DNA from: Lumbricus terrestris
Taxonomy: Eukaryota; Annelida; Clitellata; Crassiclitellata; Lumbricidae
Length of the DNA: 64,000 nucleotides
Direction of reading: 5' to 3'
Assembly (NCBI GenBank): GCA_949752735.1
Contig: OX457053.1
Span: 26,061,797 to 26,125,796 of the forward strand
In this document: positions 32,201 to 41,530 of the stretch, piece after piece
Position numbering within the stretch: position 1 is the stretch's first letter
Layout: every line of letters begins with the position of its first letter
The notes under the pieces: model-generated
The model's input: only the letters and a program-made list of their open reading frames with translations
What the model was told of the DNA's origin: nothing
Databases searched by the model: none
Position numbers and translations under genes: made by a program

Positions 32201-34935
32201 AGAAGTTTGAAGAGCAACAGAGAAATGACGAGTCACTGAGGTCGTGGTGGAGGATAGCTGAAGACAAAGGATCAGAGTTTAGTGTGGTGAATGGTTTGAT
32301 GTATAAGAAGCATCAAATGTTGAATCAGTTGGTGTATCAGTTGGTGTTGCCGAAGGAAAGAAGAATTCAGGTGATGGAATTGGCGCACGAGTCAGTATTT
32401 GGCGGACACTTGGGAGAAGAGAAGACAAGGGAACGTATCAAGTTGTCCTTCGTGTGGCCAAGAATGCGTAGAGATGTGGTGAAATTCTGCAAGTCCTGTG
32501 AGAAGTGTCAGTTGAAAGCACGAAGTTTGGTGATGGATCGAGTGCCGATTACACCAATACCAAGGGAGGATGTGCCGTTCAGAAGAATGACCATGGACGT
32601 CGTAGGACCAATCGAACCGACGTCAGCAGCAGGGCATAAGTATTGCCTGTGCATCGTGGACTCATGTACAAGATGGCCGACAATATTCTTGATGAAATCA
32701 TTGACTGCTAAGGCTGTATGCGAAGCTTTGATGAAGCTGTTCATGGATGTGGGAGTTCCGTCAGTGATAACGAGTGATAGAGGGACGAATTTTACAGCCA
32801 GTCTAACAAGAGAATTTCTGAAACTGATGGGGTGTTGTCCTCGATTCGATTCGCCAGGACATCCAGAAGCGGCAGGATTGGTGGAGAGATGGAATCAAAC
32901 GTTCAAGAAGATGATTCATCATGTCGTTGTGGAAAATCCGAGACAGTGGCATAAAATTATTCCATTTACAGTTTGGGCATTGAGAGAAGTGCCTAATGCA
33001 ACTACCGGAGTGGCACCGTATCTACTAGTCTATGGAAAGTTGCCGAGAGGGCCACTAACCATTCTTAAAGAAAGCTGGACCAAAGAGATAAATCTACCAC
33101 CGAACATTGGAGTGCAACCGGCAAAGTACCTGAAGAATTTAAGAGCAGACATGGAAAAGGCCTTGACATTCGCTGAGAGCTGTGCTGAAGAAAAGCAAAA
33201 ACAATACGCCAGTCAATATAACAAAAGAGCAAAAGATAAAGAATTCGAACCAGGAGAAAACGTCATCGTGCTGTATCCAACGTCAACCAATAAATTGATC
33301 TCGCGATGGCATGGTCCATGCACGGTCTTGCAAAGAAGATCCAAATATTCGTATCTGGTGGACATGAACGAAAACGGTCGACGGATTATTCATGCTAACA
33401 AGATGAGGAAGTTCATTACGAGAACATTGTCTTGTGGTCTGATCGTGGAAGAGGATGACGAATTTGGATCAGTGGTAGAAATACCGCTGAAGGAAGACTA
33501 TTCAGAGACAAAACAGAAGTCACTCCAATTGGATTACGAACAAATTGGACATCTGACGAGCGAACAGCAGAAACAATTACTTGATGTACTGAATCGATAT
33601 GCAGACAGATTTTCAGATAAACCTGGACTATGTACATTAGTAGAACACGAAGTGGTGCTGAGACCAGACTTTCGAGAAAAGGAATTCATGGCATATCGAA
33701 TACCACTAATATACCGAGCAGAAGTGGAAAAAGAAATACAAGAGATGCTGAAAGAAAACATCATCCAACCATCGTCAAGCAGAATGGCAAGTCCACTTGT
33801 CATTGTCAAAAAGAAGGATGGATCCTTGAGATTGGCTTGTGACTACAGATACATTAACTCTTTTACTGAGAACTGCAGATATCCTATGCCAATCGTCAAC
33901 GATGTCTTGAGCAAAGTCGGAAAATCCAAGTTCATTTCTGTTATGGACTGTCGCAGCGCATATTGGACTTGTCCTGTGAAAAAGAGTGACCAATGGAAGA
34001 CTGCGTTTGTTACACATAATGGACTGTATGAATTTACGCGTGTTCCTTTTGGAATGATTAACTCTGGACGGACTTTTGTAAAAGCGATAAATATGATTTT
34101 GCAACCGATTCATGATTTTACTGAACCTTATGTTGATGACATTGCAGTGCATTCTAATGATTGGGACATTCATTTGAGACATTTGGAGTTATTTTTGAAA
34201 CAAATAAGACTGCATAATGTAACATTGAACTTGAAGAAATGTGTGTTTGGTAAGAGTGAGGTGAAGTTCATCGGTCACCTTATAGGATCAGGGAAGAAGA
34301 TGATGAATCCAGACAGGATTGACAGTTTAATTAATTTGAAGAAACCTGAAACCAGGAAGGAAGTGAAGCAAGTCTTAGGATTTTTTGGGTTTTACAGACA
34401 GTTTATTTGTAATTTTGCTGAAATTGCTAAACCATTGACAGACTTAACCAGCAAGAAAGTACCTGAGAACATTGTTTGGACTGATGCACATCAGAAAGCC
34501 TTTGATTCCCTTAAACAGATTGTCTTGTCAAATGTGATTCTATATATGTTTGAGGTTGGGAAACCATTTAATTTGTACTGTGATAGCAGTGATTTTGCTG
34601 TGGGAGCTGTTCTGTCTCAGGTGGACGAGGAAGGGATAGAACGTCCCGTTTCATTTATCAGTCAGAAGCTGACAGATACCCAGAGGAGATGGGCGACGAT
34701 TGAGAAGGAAGCCTATGCAATCATATTATGGGCTTTAAACAAGTTGAAAGAAATTCTTATTGGTTCTAAAATCAATGTGTTTACAGACCATAATCCTTTA
34801 GTTTATTTGACTGAATCAATGTCGAAATCTGCTAAATTAGTCAGATGGTCCTTATCATTGCAAAATTTTGACATTCTATTGAACTATAAGAAAGGTAAAT
34901 TGAATGTAGTAGCCGATTGTCTGTCTAGATTGTAG
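29269..34935 (+). CDS. Gag-Pol polyprotein of Gmr1-like retrotransposon (single frame)
   Basis: 1888 residues, ATG to TAG, no frameshift between gag and pol. Order by residue: N-terminal region 1-80; charged coiled coil about 80-370, whose first part is an 11-residue EEQRRQEEKEK repeat; capsid about 395-555, with 466-552 resembling the SCAN domain; CCHC knuckle C650-C653-H658-C663; aspartic protease D774-S-G; acidic linker about 885-970; integrase zinc finger H1040/H1047/C1077/C1080; integrase catalytic D1110, D1170, E1206 (exact D-35-E spacing); WHGPC (GPF/Y-like) near 1346-1351; reverse transcriptase D1560 and YVDD 1621-1624; RNase H D1772, E1814, D1840; the end ADCLSRL is typical of Gypsy RNase H. 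All key residues are present, so the protein looks functional. It should form particles, reverse-transcribe and integrate. How Gag is made in excess of Pol from one frame is not evident; protease processing or internal regulation must do it. Confidence 0.96.
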   Translation: MEKLTEQKQASIKKMSSDRIIKLLIEAGLDVEEIEEMSRENLMRALAEVWLKEAEEKGAIGGVEEKPQAMSMEALIQFMMMREEQRRQEEKEKEEQRRQEEKEKEEQRRQEEKEKEEQRRQEEKEKEEQRRREDKEKEEQRRQEDKERKQEEKEEQRRREDKEKEEQRRREEKEEQRRREDKEKEEQRRREDKERVEKAERLRQEEIEIQKQQFQLQLEQLKRDRDEAEQRRMELMIEYERARKSDEEIRKQQIEEQKAREEDKEAMRLVELERAEEIRQEELKMEKESLEKAEREREEQVQLEQKKLALKEAQLREMAIEKEERRKQLELLQQKIEQEELRRVEDQNRLRERNEDERRSREESERNRIRESETMVSKIKKIGDATKHVLPKMPYDMMEVPLYFETVENAFNSFTVEKQFWVKLLLPLMTPRARTVLNRLSFDDLDDYDIVKEHLLKEFKLTAREYRSRFGEAKKTAEETYTMFTARLKNLLNYYVRSRRVGKDYEKLFDLLVADKLKECLPPGPLQFVLAKEGTECFEASNVAELADIHVNNRIGLMFQDKPKYEAWGNSSKQPRWNSNNKETGNQARSNEARNDGAPGRQFSQDRREATGDRQIYSRIPVMGRQRENNAAYNYRRESTEQRGIGKKRCHNCQSDKHLIKDCRVPPRMTNLRNRFTRSAENLRVNQIQVMNAPNQPEEQDNRETEVKSVMKCTPQFAIQREIVNSAPIKDTGRETESKDECQRTKKSLLQHVNVEIRGNDDSCQPVQVKALIDSGTEIPVINEELLKGATVEEIGRVHLQCVAGEPIPAKLVKIEVRMSCHNEGGDLKDKGVNIAPYLTLVCASIPAVLCKDNKEKFLLHPEIIAELKEVPPVSVLQGELQANVTTRAQSRRREVEEGEEEKSNESLLDEDTESDDEQSVQEVEEGVTSGNNEIEEEMVACERDDYDDFGSDGEMDTSMRDLFAENTSDERQLADAKKFEEQQRNDESLRSWWRIAEDKGSEFSVVNGLMYKKHQMLNQLVYQLVLPKERRIQVMELAHESVFGGHLGEEKTRERIKLSFVWPRMRRDVVKFCKSCEKCQLKARSLVMDRVPITPIPREDVPFRRMTMDVVGPIEPTSAAGHKYCLCIVDSCTRWPTIFLMKSLTAKAVCEALMKLFMDVGVPSVITSDRGTNFTASLTREFLKLMGCCPRFDSPGHPEAAGLVERWNQTFKKMIHHVVVENPRQWHKIIPFTVWALREVPNATTGVAPYLLVYGKLPRGPLTILKESWTKEINLPPNIGVQPAKYLKNLRADMEKALTFAESCAEEKQKQYASQYNKRAKDKEFEPGENVIVLYPTSTNKLISRWHGPCTVLQRRSKYSYLVDMNENGRRIIHANKMRKFITRTLSCGLIVEEDDEFGSVVEIPLKEDYSETKQKSLQLDYEQIGHLTSEQQKQLLDVLNRYADRFSDKPGLCTLVEHEVVLRPDFREKEFMAYRIPLIYRAEVEKEIQEMLKENIIQPSSSRMASPLVIVKKKDGSLRLACDYRYINSFTENCRYPMPIVNDVLSKVGKSKFISVMDCRSAYWTCPVKKSDQWKTAFVTHNGLYEFTRVPFGMINSGRTFVKAINMILQPIHDFTEPYVDDIAVHSNDWDIHLRHLELFLKQIRLHNVTLNLKKCVFGKSEVKFIGHLIGSGKKMMNPDRIDSLINLKKPETRKEVKQVLGFFGFYRQFICNFAEIAKPLTDLTSKKVPENIVWTDAHQKAFDSLKQIVLSNVILYMFEVGKPFNLYCDSSDFAVGAVLSQVDEEGIERPVSFISQKLTDTQRRWATIEKEAYAIILWALNKLKEILIGSKINVFTDHNPLVYLTESMSKSAKLVRWSLSLQNFDILLNYKKGKLNVVADCLSRL

Positions 34936-35028
34936 TGTAAGATATTTTATGATGTATTATGTTATGGACTATTTGCATTGTTTAGTTAAGATACGTTCGC
35001 TAATTTTTATAGATAATTAGCTCTCTTT

Positions 35029-35045
35029 AAAAGAAAGGAGGAAGG
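35029..35045 (+). promoter_or_regulatory. Polypurine tract
   Basis: AAAAGAAAGGAGGAAGG, 17 purines, ending three bases (TAA) before the 3' LTR. This is the expected plus-strand primer for reverse transcription. Confidence 0.9.
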
Positions 35046-35048
35046 TAA

Positions 35049-35644
35049 TGTGAGCTAATTTTGTATAGTGTATGTGGTCAGCTAAGGGGTGAGCGTACGA
35101 ATAGACCAGCTCAAGGTCAGCTAATAGTTAAGCGTACGGACAGACAGACTTGCAGGTGGCAGACTGGCGGGAAAGTTGGCGCGGCTCGGCCGACCGTCGC
35201 CGGAGAGCGCGAGAGAGAGAAACAGACAGACAGACAGACAGACAGACGGAGAGAGGCAGAGAGAAGGACAGAGCGGCAGGGGGAAGAGTGTACGCCCAGA
35301 CAGTGAGATAAGTTGTTGAAGGAGTGCTAGTAGTGTAAGACGTTTTAGAGAACAGTAGAGTGTGTGTTGAAAACTTTAGAGAGCAGTAAGATATTAAGGT
35401 TGCGTTGCTGTCACAGAATTGAATCGCTTGTCGTCGTTGATGCATTGTTGTGTTATTTGCGAATATTAAAACGGAGAAGAAAATACAAGAAACAGATCTT
35501 GGTTGTAAGTGAACAAGTTAAGAACTTTAGAAACTTATACACTAGCCTTAGATACCGTCATACAGGGAATAGGTTAGGGCTAGGCTGCGCTACAGAACAG
35601 TAAGAAGAGACTGGAGAAATCGTCAGTGATTGTGAAACCTGACA
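35049..35644 (+). repeat. 3' long terminal repeat
   Basis: 596 bp, same length as the 5' LTR and no difference found on reading. Followed by the target duplication GATAT. Confidence 0.97.
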
Positions 35645-35649
35645 GATAT

Positions 35650-36062
35650 CATATTCATTGATATCATATTCATTGTCATCATAGTCTAATATATTATAAG
35701 TTATCCAAGAATATACATTATATAGGCTATTGATATCATAGTCATTGATATCATAGTCAATGATATCATAGTCAATGATATCATAGTCATTGATATCATA
35801 GTCATTGATATCATAGTCGTTGATATCATAGTCATTGATATCATAGTCGTTGATATCATAGTCATTGATATCATAGTCATTGATATCATAGTCATTGATA
35901 TAATATCAATTGTCATCATAGTCATTGATATCATAGTCATTGATATCATAGTCATTGATAAAATATCAATTGTCATCATAGTCATTGATATCATAGTCAT
36001 TGATATCATAGTCGTTGATATCATAGTCATTGCCATCATGGTCATTGTTATCATGGTCATTG
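35650..36062. repeat. 15-bp minisatellite, right part
   Basis: Continuation of the TCATTGATATCATAG array, with a short non-repeat interruption at about 35686-35730. The right edge abuts and overlaps the stop codon of the glycosyltransferase exon on the opposite strand. Confidence 0.92.
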
Positions 36063-37015
36063 TTTGTTTGTTACCAAGGGGGTCACCGTTGTCAGCACAT
36101 CCGAAGAGCCATAGTAGATGTATCGCATTACCTCACCCAGCGTCGTTTGCAACGTCTGTATCTTCTCAGGCCTATCGAACTCCGTGCCCCCCAAAACATG
36201 CGCCATGATGTGCACGACGTACAGGTCCCTCCAATTCATGATCTCTCTCAACAGCAGATGGCGGTCCAGGTAGTCGGGGGTCGTCAGCTTGTACGTCTCA
36301 ACGTTCAGCAGTTCACGGTGCTTTAGATAGATCTCATAAGGTCTTCGTGCACAGTTGTAATCCCAATCGTCATCTCGATAATCGTCGCGGTAGGACTCGT
36401 AGACGAGCCGGAAGAACTCTGCCCCTCGAGCGCCAATCATGATCCCAGCGATCATCTTCGGGGGCTTCTCCTTGCCCATGGTGGCGTTGTGGAGTCGGAG
36501 AGGGTCGAGACTGTTCACCACGATGACGTCCATGTCGAGGTAGATCCCGCCGTAGGTCTCCATGAGCTGGAGCTTGGTGACGTCCGCCGCGTGGAAGTAG
36601 TGACCGATAGACTGGTTGAAGATGGTCTGCGGTGGTTCCCTGTGGACGATCTTCAACGGAACGCTGCGCAGTAGCTTTCGCCACCATTTCCCCGCCGGTA
36701 GGTGGTTGCAGTGGAGCAGGAGCAGCTGGGGCTTCTGGATGCGATGCGCGCTGAGGATGCTGACGAAGTTGATGAAGCTGAGAGGGTGTTCGTCGTCCCT
36801 GACGAAGAAGATGAAGTGAACGATGTTTGGAACGACGTAGGGAGGGATGGCCGCGATGTGGATCGCTTCTTCGAACGGAATCGCCTGTGGCAGGGTAAGG
36901 GACGATCGCGATGACCCTGTGGAAGTGGTCGCGGGGGTGGTGGTCTCACGTGTGACTGCTCCCGACGTTGGCTTTGGCAAGACAGGTGCCTCTTGACTCA
37001 GGTAAACTTTCCCGG
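36057..37015 (-). CDS. GT32-type glycosyltransferase, 3' terminal exon (5' part missing)
   Basis: The minus strand encodes about 310 residues with the fold markers of the 'sugar-binding region with DXD motif' family: VPNIVHFIFF near the start, HAADVTKLQLMETYGGIYLD, the DMD metal/nucleotide-sugar motif at 36528-36536, and an AHVLGG ending. Such proteins transfer a sugar from a nucleotide donor in the Golgi. Acceptor and donor are unknown; alpha-1,4-galactosyltransferase-like relatives are the nearest guess. No ATG precedes the domain (the nearest codon sometimes used, at 36980, is TTG). A plausible splice acceptor (ttaaacttgcag) lies just before 37015, so this is probably a last exon. The hydrophobic stretch upstream, a possible signal anchor, is in another frame, and a MITE sits directly beyond it. 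The stop lies at the edge of the minisatellite. Confidence 0.8.
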
Positions 37016-37069
37016 CTGCAAGTTTAAGACCACAAGCAAGTTTAAGACCACCACAACGACAGCTGTTGA

Positions 37070-37324
37070 CAGTGCCAGAAGTTTATGACGGGGAGTTGGG
37101 TTTTTTGCCTGGCTGGATACCCTTTCTAACACCAACCCAACAGTATTACAGTAAATAAAAAGGGAATAAAGTAACAAAGGGGAATAAAGTAAGAAAACAT
37201 TTGTTACTATATGCAATTTGTTTGTTTTTCTTATTTAAGTGGATAAATAGCCTTTAAAAAAACTTTTTCCTCGGCCAATGGGCAGGGTTTTAACCCCCGA
37301 AGCACCTCTGTCTACGCGCCACTG
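37070..37324 (-). mobile_element. hAT-type MITE, CAGTG ends, inverted copy
   Basis: The same body as 14885-15131 in opposite orientation, flanked by a perfect 8-bp duplication GCTGTTGA (37062-37069 and 37325-37332). 255 bp. The left end is worn (CAGTGCCAGAAG), the right end is GCGCCACTG. It lies about 55 bp upstream of the glycosyltransferase exon. Confidence 0.92.
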
Positions 37325-37332
37325 GCTGTTGA

Positions 37333-39655
37333 CATTCTGTACTAAACAGTTAGCTTGCTTTTTGGCCTACCAAACAATCAGCTTGAACCATTATAATTAT
37401 AACGTACAGAAGTAGGGTTTATAATGTTTGTTTTCACCGATTTGCTAGAGGGCTTTGTCCGTTTCTCGGAGAGTAGCTTAAGTACGGGTTCAAACATCGT
37501 CCCAAGTTTGTTGCTGTGCATGTAGGTTGGCATTATACGTATAAATCCCTAACTCCAAAAGTGATGGATCGTAATCGCAATCGTATTCTCCAAATTTCTA
37601 GAGTGCCATTCCAAAGCCAAGCGCAGGGCACCAGCTTATTCACGAGCGCTGTGTCAATTCAGAAAGGTTGTCCAAAGAATAATCTGAAGTTAGTCGTTGT
37701 CCGGGTAACGAAAAATCAGAGTTGGCAGAGTGGCTGTTAAAGAGGGTAACGTTTAGGTCGAAAGTTGGATGACGGAATATCAGGTCAGTCGGGGTAAGTG
37801 TACCTAAAGAGGTGAGATTTTAGTTTTGATTGGAAAGCCAGAGGAGTGACAGACCTATTTTGATTGATCTAAATGAATGTTGTACAGAAAAGTTCTACTT
37901 ACTTCGTAGAGTCAGCTGAGAAATGATGGTCATGAGAATGGATCCTGCCAAAAGCAGACTTAAACAGTGACATATGCCAGGCTTCATTTCCTGGGAATGA
38001 CCTCTCGTCGATTTCCAATCCTTTCCGATTGATAGAAACAATCATTGACTCCCAATCGTCCATCAGGAATTTATTTAAGAGCCTCCAATCCTGAAGAAGT
38101 TCAGTTCAGGGCTCCAATCCTGAAGAAGATAATCCATTTTTTTCTGTAGGAGTGGCCACTGTCTATTTGTTGGTCTACCTCACTGACTAACTAACCGACT
38201 AAGCTTATCTGACTTTCTAACTAGCCTACAGCAGGTGCTCTGCGAGCGATTGAGTAACTGAATGAATTTACTAAAAGCTGAAGAAATAAGTGACTAAATG
38301 ACCGAATGACTATATGACTCTATAGATGAATGATTTACTGACTAAATGACCGACTACTCTAGTAATCGGCTAAATGACCTAACGAGACCTGCTTGATCAA
38401 ATCAACAGGGACGCATTCCAGTCTTCAATTAGACACGACGTGTTTCTGATTGCATACTATTGAGTTCTGTGGCTTACACATCAATATATAGGCCTACGGT
38501 TGATACTATTTTACAGTAACGATCCCCCCATGCATCCAGTTTGCTACCAATCATCTACGTTTGACTAATCTCATAATATATGTCATACATCATGCTCACC
38601 AGAGTTGATTGTATACGGGCCGTAACGACGATAGCCACGGTCCAAAAATCTTTTTAGTTCAAACCGACATATCGCAGTTTGTAAACAATAATTCGAAGTA
38701 TAAACGGACGCGGATAAGTTATTACGGGGTCTAATTTACCTTCTGGCAGCCAAGCAAGGCTCTTATCACGTCATACTGGTCTAGGACTCCTTAGAATCCT
38801 TCTGATCTTGCTTGACACCAAGCAAAATGCGGGAAAATATATCTAAATTTGGTTCCCCTCCCCGAAATTAAAAGCCCGAAATATATGCCACTGCTTACAT
38901 CATAATTGTTAAACTAGACAATGATCAGTGATCTGTTAACAATGATATTTCCAACACAATATCAGCCAGTCTGAACATATGCAAGAAACTCGGCGTTAAA
39001 ACCATGTGTACGCCAGTGCAGCCAGTTGACGAATGGCCGACTGTGACCACCTGTCAAAACCGATAAGACTTATCATATAATATTTGTTAATTGCAGCATT
39101 GTTGAAAGGTTCTACATATATACGTCCATAATCATACAGGTAGCAACGACTAATTTGCCTGCAGGTAAATCAAATTCGTAAGCATTCGTCTATTTTCCAT
39201 GGGCTTCTATCCCCTAAACAACCGGGGCTCAATCCCTCTCCTTCCCCTTCCACGGTCGACCATCCCCTTCCACGACCAGCCTTCACCTCTCGGGCCAACC
39301 TTCCCTCCCGGCGTGAATATTTGTCTCATTTCTCATTCCTCTCCGTTTTTCATTCCTCTCTGTTTTTCACTGGGCTCAAGTTGCTCCCGCCCTATGTAGG
39401 GACAGGACATCCTGATCTATTCTGCAGTGACCGAACGGAGTGCTTCGGAATCTGGTATGGTCTCATTCCGGATCGACCTACAACCCCCGTAGATTGCTCT
39501 TGTGAAGAGTAATAAGCATGCATGCGCTCAGCCAGGAACAAGTCAAGGGTTGCCGTTTCTGGTGTTTCCAATATAGACAAAACCGCAAAAATACACAGAA
39601 TAAGTCTTCAGACAATTCGTAAATTGTTTATTTTAGCGGGGTGGGGGTTTAAACC
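37333..39655. other. Intergenic, no gene recognised
   Basis: About 38165-38400 is a loose tandem of 'tgactaaatgaccga' type. A short inverted or duplicated 'ctccaatcctgaagaag' occurs at 38082 and 38112. The rest shows no supported reading frame. Confidence 0.5.
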
Positions 39656-39664
39656 TGCAGACAT

Positions 39665-40080
39665 CCGCTCTAATTGTAATTGTAATTGTAATTGAACACT
39701 TGTATAGCGCCGCTCACAGATTCAGTAGCACTCCCAGTGCTGATGAAAGAAACTCCGCGCCCTATATAGGCAGATCAGTCGCAGGTTTCTAAACCATGTT
39801 TAAGGCTTAATGATAAACAAATCATCAAGTTTATGAATTGAAGTTTAAAGTTAAACTCGCTATATTGTATTGTATTGTATTTGTAAAGCGCTTCTCGCAG
39901 CAAGAGCCTTTCAGAAGCGCTCCCAGTGCGTTCAACCTCGAAAGAAAAGGCAGGTTTTCAGACGAGAGAAAGATGATGAAAGACTAAGCTTACCAGAGAG
40001 AATGATAGAGCGAACTTTTGGGGGAAGACCATTCCATAGGGAGGGACCGATACAGGCAAATGCTCTGGCTATAGTTAATA
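39665..40080 (-). repeat. Two SINE/LINE 3'-end modules with pentanucleotide tails
   Basis: 39668-39800 starts with (TAATTG)n and 'cacttgtatagcgccgc'. 39855-40080 starts with (ATTGT)n and 'tttgtaaagcgcttctcgca'. Both look like inverted 3' ends carrying 'gcgctatacaa / gcgctttacaaa' tails. A third such end is at 43438-43495. Confidence 0.55.
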
Positions 40081-40081
40081 T

Positions 40082-40205
40082 TGTGGGGCGCGGTGGTGTA
40101 GTGGTGGGTTCGGTGCCTTGAAGCCGGAGGGTTCCAGGTTCGAGTCCACCTCAAGCCACCGCGGATCGACCTCGTGCCAGTCCTTCACTTGCAATTGAGA
40201 CATGC
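40082..40205 (+). mobile_element. tRNA-derived SINE head, family A
   Basis: Best-preserved head in the window: 'ggggcgcggtggtgtagtgg' with A box, then GGTTCGAGTCC (40137-40147) as B box, about 45 bases apart. The body stops after 'agtccttcacttgcaattg' and runs into other sequence. Confidence 0.8.
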
Positions 40206-40424
40206 ATAACTGTCCATGCTAGATGTTCGCAGATACGGTTCACATGGAGACCCTCCTCTCTATATCCGCGTTTGGCATTACCCTACTCTGCCTCTTTGCG
40301 GATGGATCACCAGAGATCTCCCCTTAAAGCACTCTGTTTATTTAACAGGGTTGACTATTAATGCTGCACAGTATAGTTGACTTAGGCCTACTTAAGTTTA
40401 ATACAGTAGAGACGGATGTCTGTT

Positions 40425-40640
40425 TGTTTGTGCACTTGTTATAGCGCCTCTTCAAGCACGCTACTCAGAGGCGCTCCCGACTGCAGAGCGGACACTGCAT
40501 CGGAGTTTTACGCCGGAGCGTAGAGCAATTGCGAGGGAAGGACTTGCCCAAGGTCCATGCGCGGCGACTTGAGGTGGATTCTAACCTCGAACCTTCCGGC
40601 CTTCAAGGCAACGACGCCACCACTATACACCACCGCGCCC
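40425..40640 (-). mobile_element. tRNA-derived SINE, family A
   Basis: Full-length on the minus strand: head 'gggcgcggtggtgtatagtg', a changed B box near 40570-40590, body 'gaccttgggcaagtccttcc', and tail ending in 'gtgcacaaacaaaca'. Confidence 0.85.
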
Positions 40641-40645
40641 ACGAT

Positions 40646-41048
40646 GATGTGATTGAACTCGTCGTTTGAGGCGATATATTTCTTTAAAAAGCTGCATTTA
40701 AGAAATAAGATTCAGACAACGCCAGCTGCATTTCAACACACAATCTCGTCCCAATGTAGAAATTTGTCTGCTTTTAATTGATCCCTTCCTTCTAGTTTTT
40801 TTTAGTCTTTGCCATTCGATAGACGATGGTGACCTGTTTTTGTTTCCCAGACGTTTTTATTACACGCTGAATATCGTCAGTGTCAAGTAACGAAACCTGG
40901 CGAGCTAATGAATGTGAATGTACTCGGCGCCGTATCTGCGGGGTGTTTGGGGTGTTTGAACACCCCCTCGAAATGAAATAATGCCAAATTTAATGATGCA
41001 TCTGCCAAGAATTAGGATCTCGCACAGACTACGCGTCTTTTGAACCAC
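40646..41048. other. No recognisable gene
   Basis: A 'tgcggggtgtttggggtgtt' stretch at about 40937-40972, with the inverse 'gaacaccccctcg', may be a transposon end. Nothing else supported. Confidence 0.4.
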
Positions 41049-41052
41049 TTTA

Positions 41053-41530
41053 ATGTTATGTTATGCTATGTTACGTAGTTTTATGTTATGTCATGTTATA
41101 TTATTTTATGTTATGTTATGTTGTATTATATTATGTTATGTTATGCTATTTTATGTTACGTTATGCTATATTATATTATGTTATGTTATGTTATGTTATG
41201 TTATGTTATGCTATGCTATGTTATGTTGTATGTATGTGCACTTGTTATAGCGCCCCTTCAAGCTCTCTCTACTCAGAGGCGCTCCCGAATGCAGAGCGGA
41301 CACTGCATCGGAGTTTCACGCCGAAGCGCTGAGCAATTGTGAGTGAAGGACTTGCCCAAGGTCCTTACGCGGCGAGGTGGATTCGAACCCCGAACCTTCC
41401 GGCTTCAAGGCAACGACGCCACCACTACACCACCGCGCCCCACATGTTATGTTATGTTATGTTATTTTATGTTATGTTGTGTTGTGTTATGTTATGTGAT
41501 GTTACGTTATGTTATGTTACGTTATGTTGA
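41053..41530. repeat. (TTATG)n pentanucleotide array interrupted by a SINE
   Basis: TTATG units with CTATG and TTATA variants at 41053-41226 and 41444-41530. The intervening 41227-41443 is the SINE below. Confidence 0.92.
41227..41443 (-). mobile_element. tRNA-derived SINE, family A, inside pentanucleotide array
   Basis: The minus strand reads head 'ggggcgcggtggtgtagtgg', B box GGTTCGAATCC, body 'gaccttgggcaagtccttca' and tail 'cgctataacaagtgcacata'. Near identical to 47675-47886. Confidence 0.88.

Larger units (their letters stand above)
28189..35649 (+). mobile_element. Complete Gmr1-like Ty3/Gypsy LTR retrotransposon
   Basis: Body 28194-35644 (7451 bp) flanked by the 5-bp target duplication GATAT at 28189-28193 and 35645-35649. 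Parts in order: 5' LTR, primer-binding site, repeat-rich leader, one gag-pol frame, polypurine tract, 3' LTR. The reading-frame order Gag-protease-integrase-reverse transcriptase-RNase H places it with the deuterostome Gmr1-like Ty3/Gypsy elements, which carry the Ty1/Copia order. No envelope frame is present. Intact parts and LTRs that look identical point to a very recent insertion. Confidence 0.95.

Noticed and set aside
35061..35603. Short frames in the 3' LTR, repeated in the 5' LTR
   Set aside because: Present in both LTRs at constant offset; no protein similarity.
36980..36982. TTG at 36980 as start codon of the glycosyltransferase
   Set aside because: Nuclear animal genes do not normally start at TTG; a spliced upstream exon is more likely.
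40082..40160. Possible tRNA gene (A and B boxes present)
   Set aside because: No acceptor or anticodon stem pairing is evident, and the same head recurs in several SINE copies.
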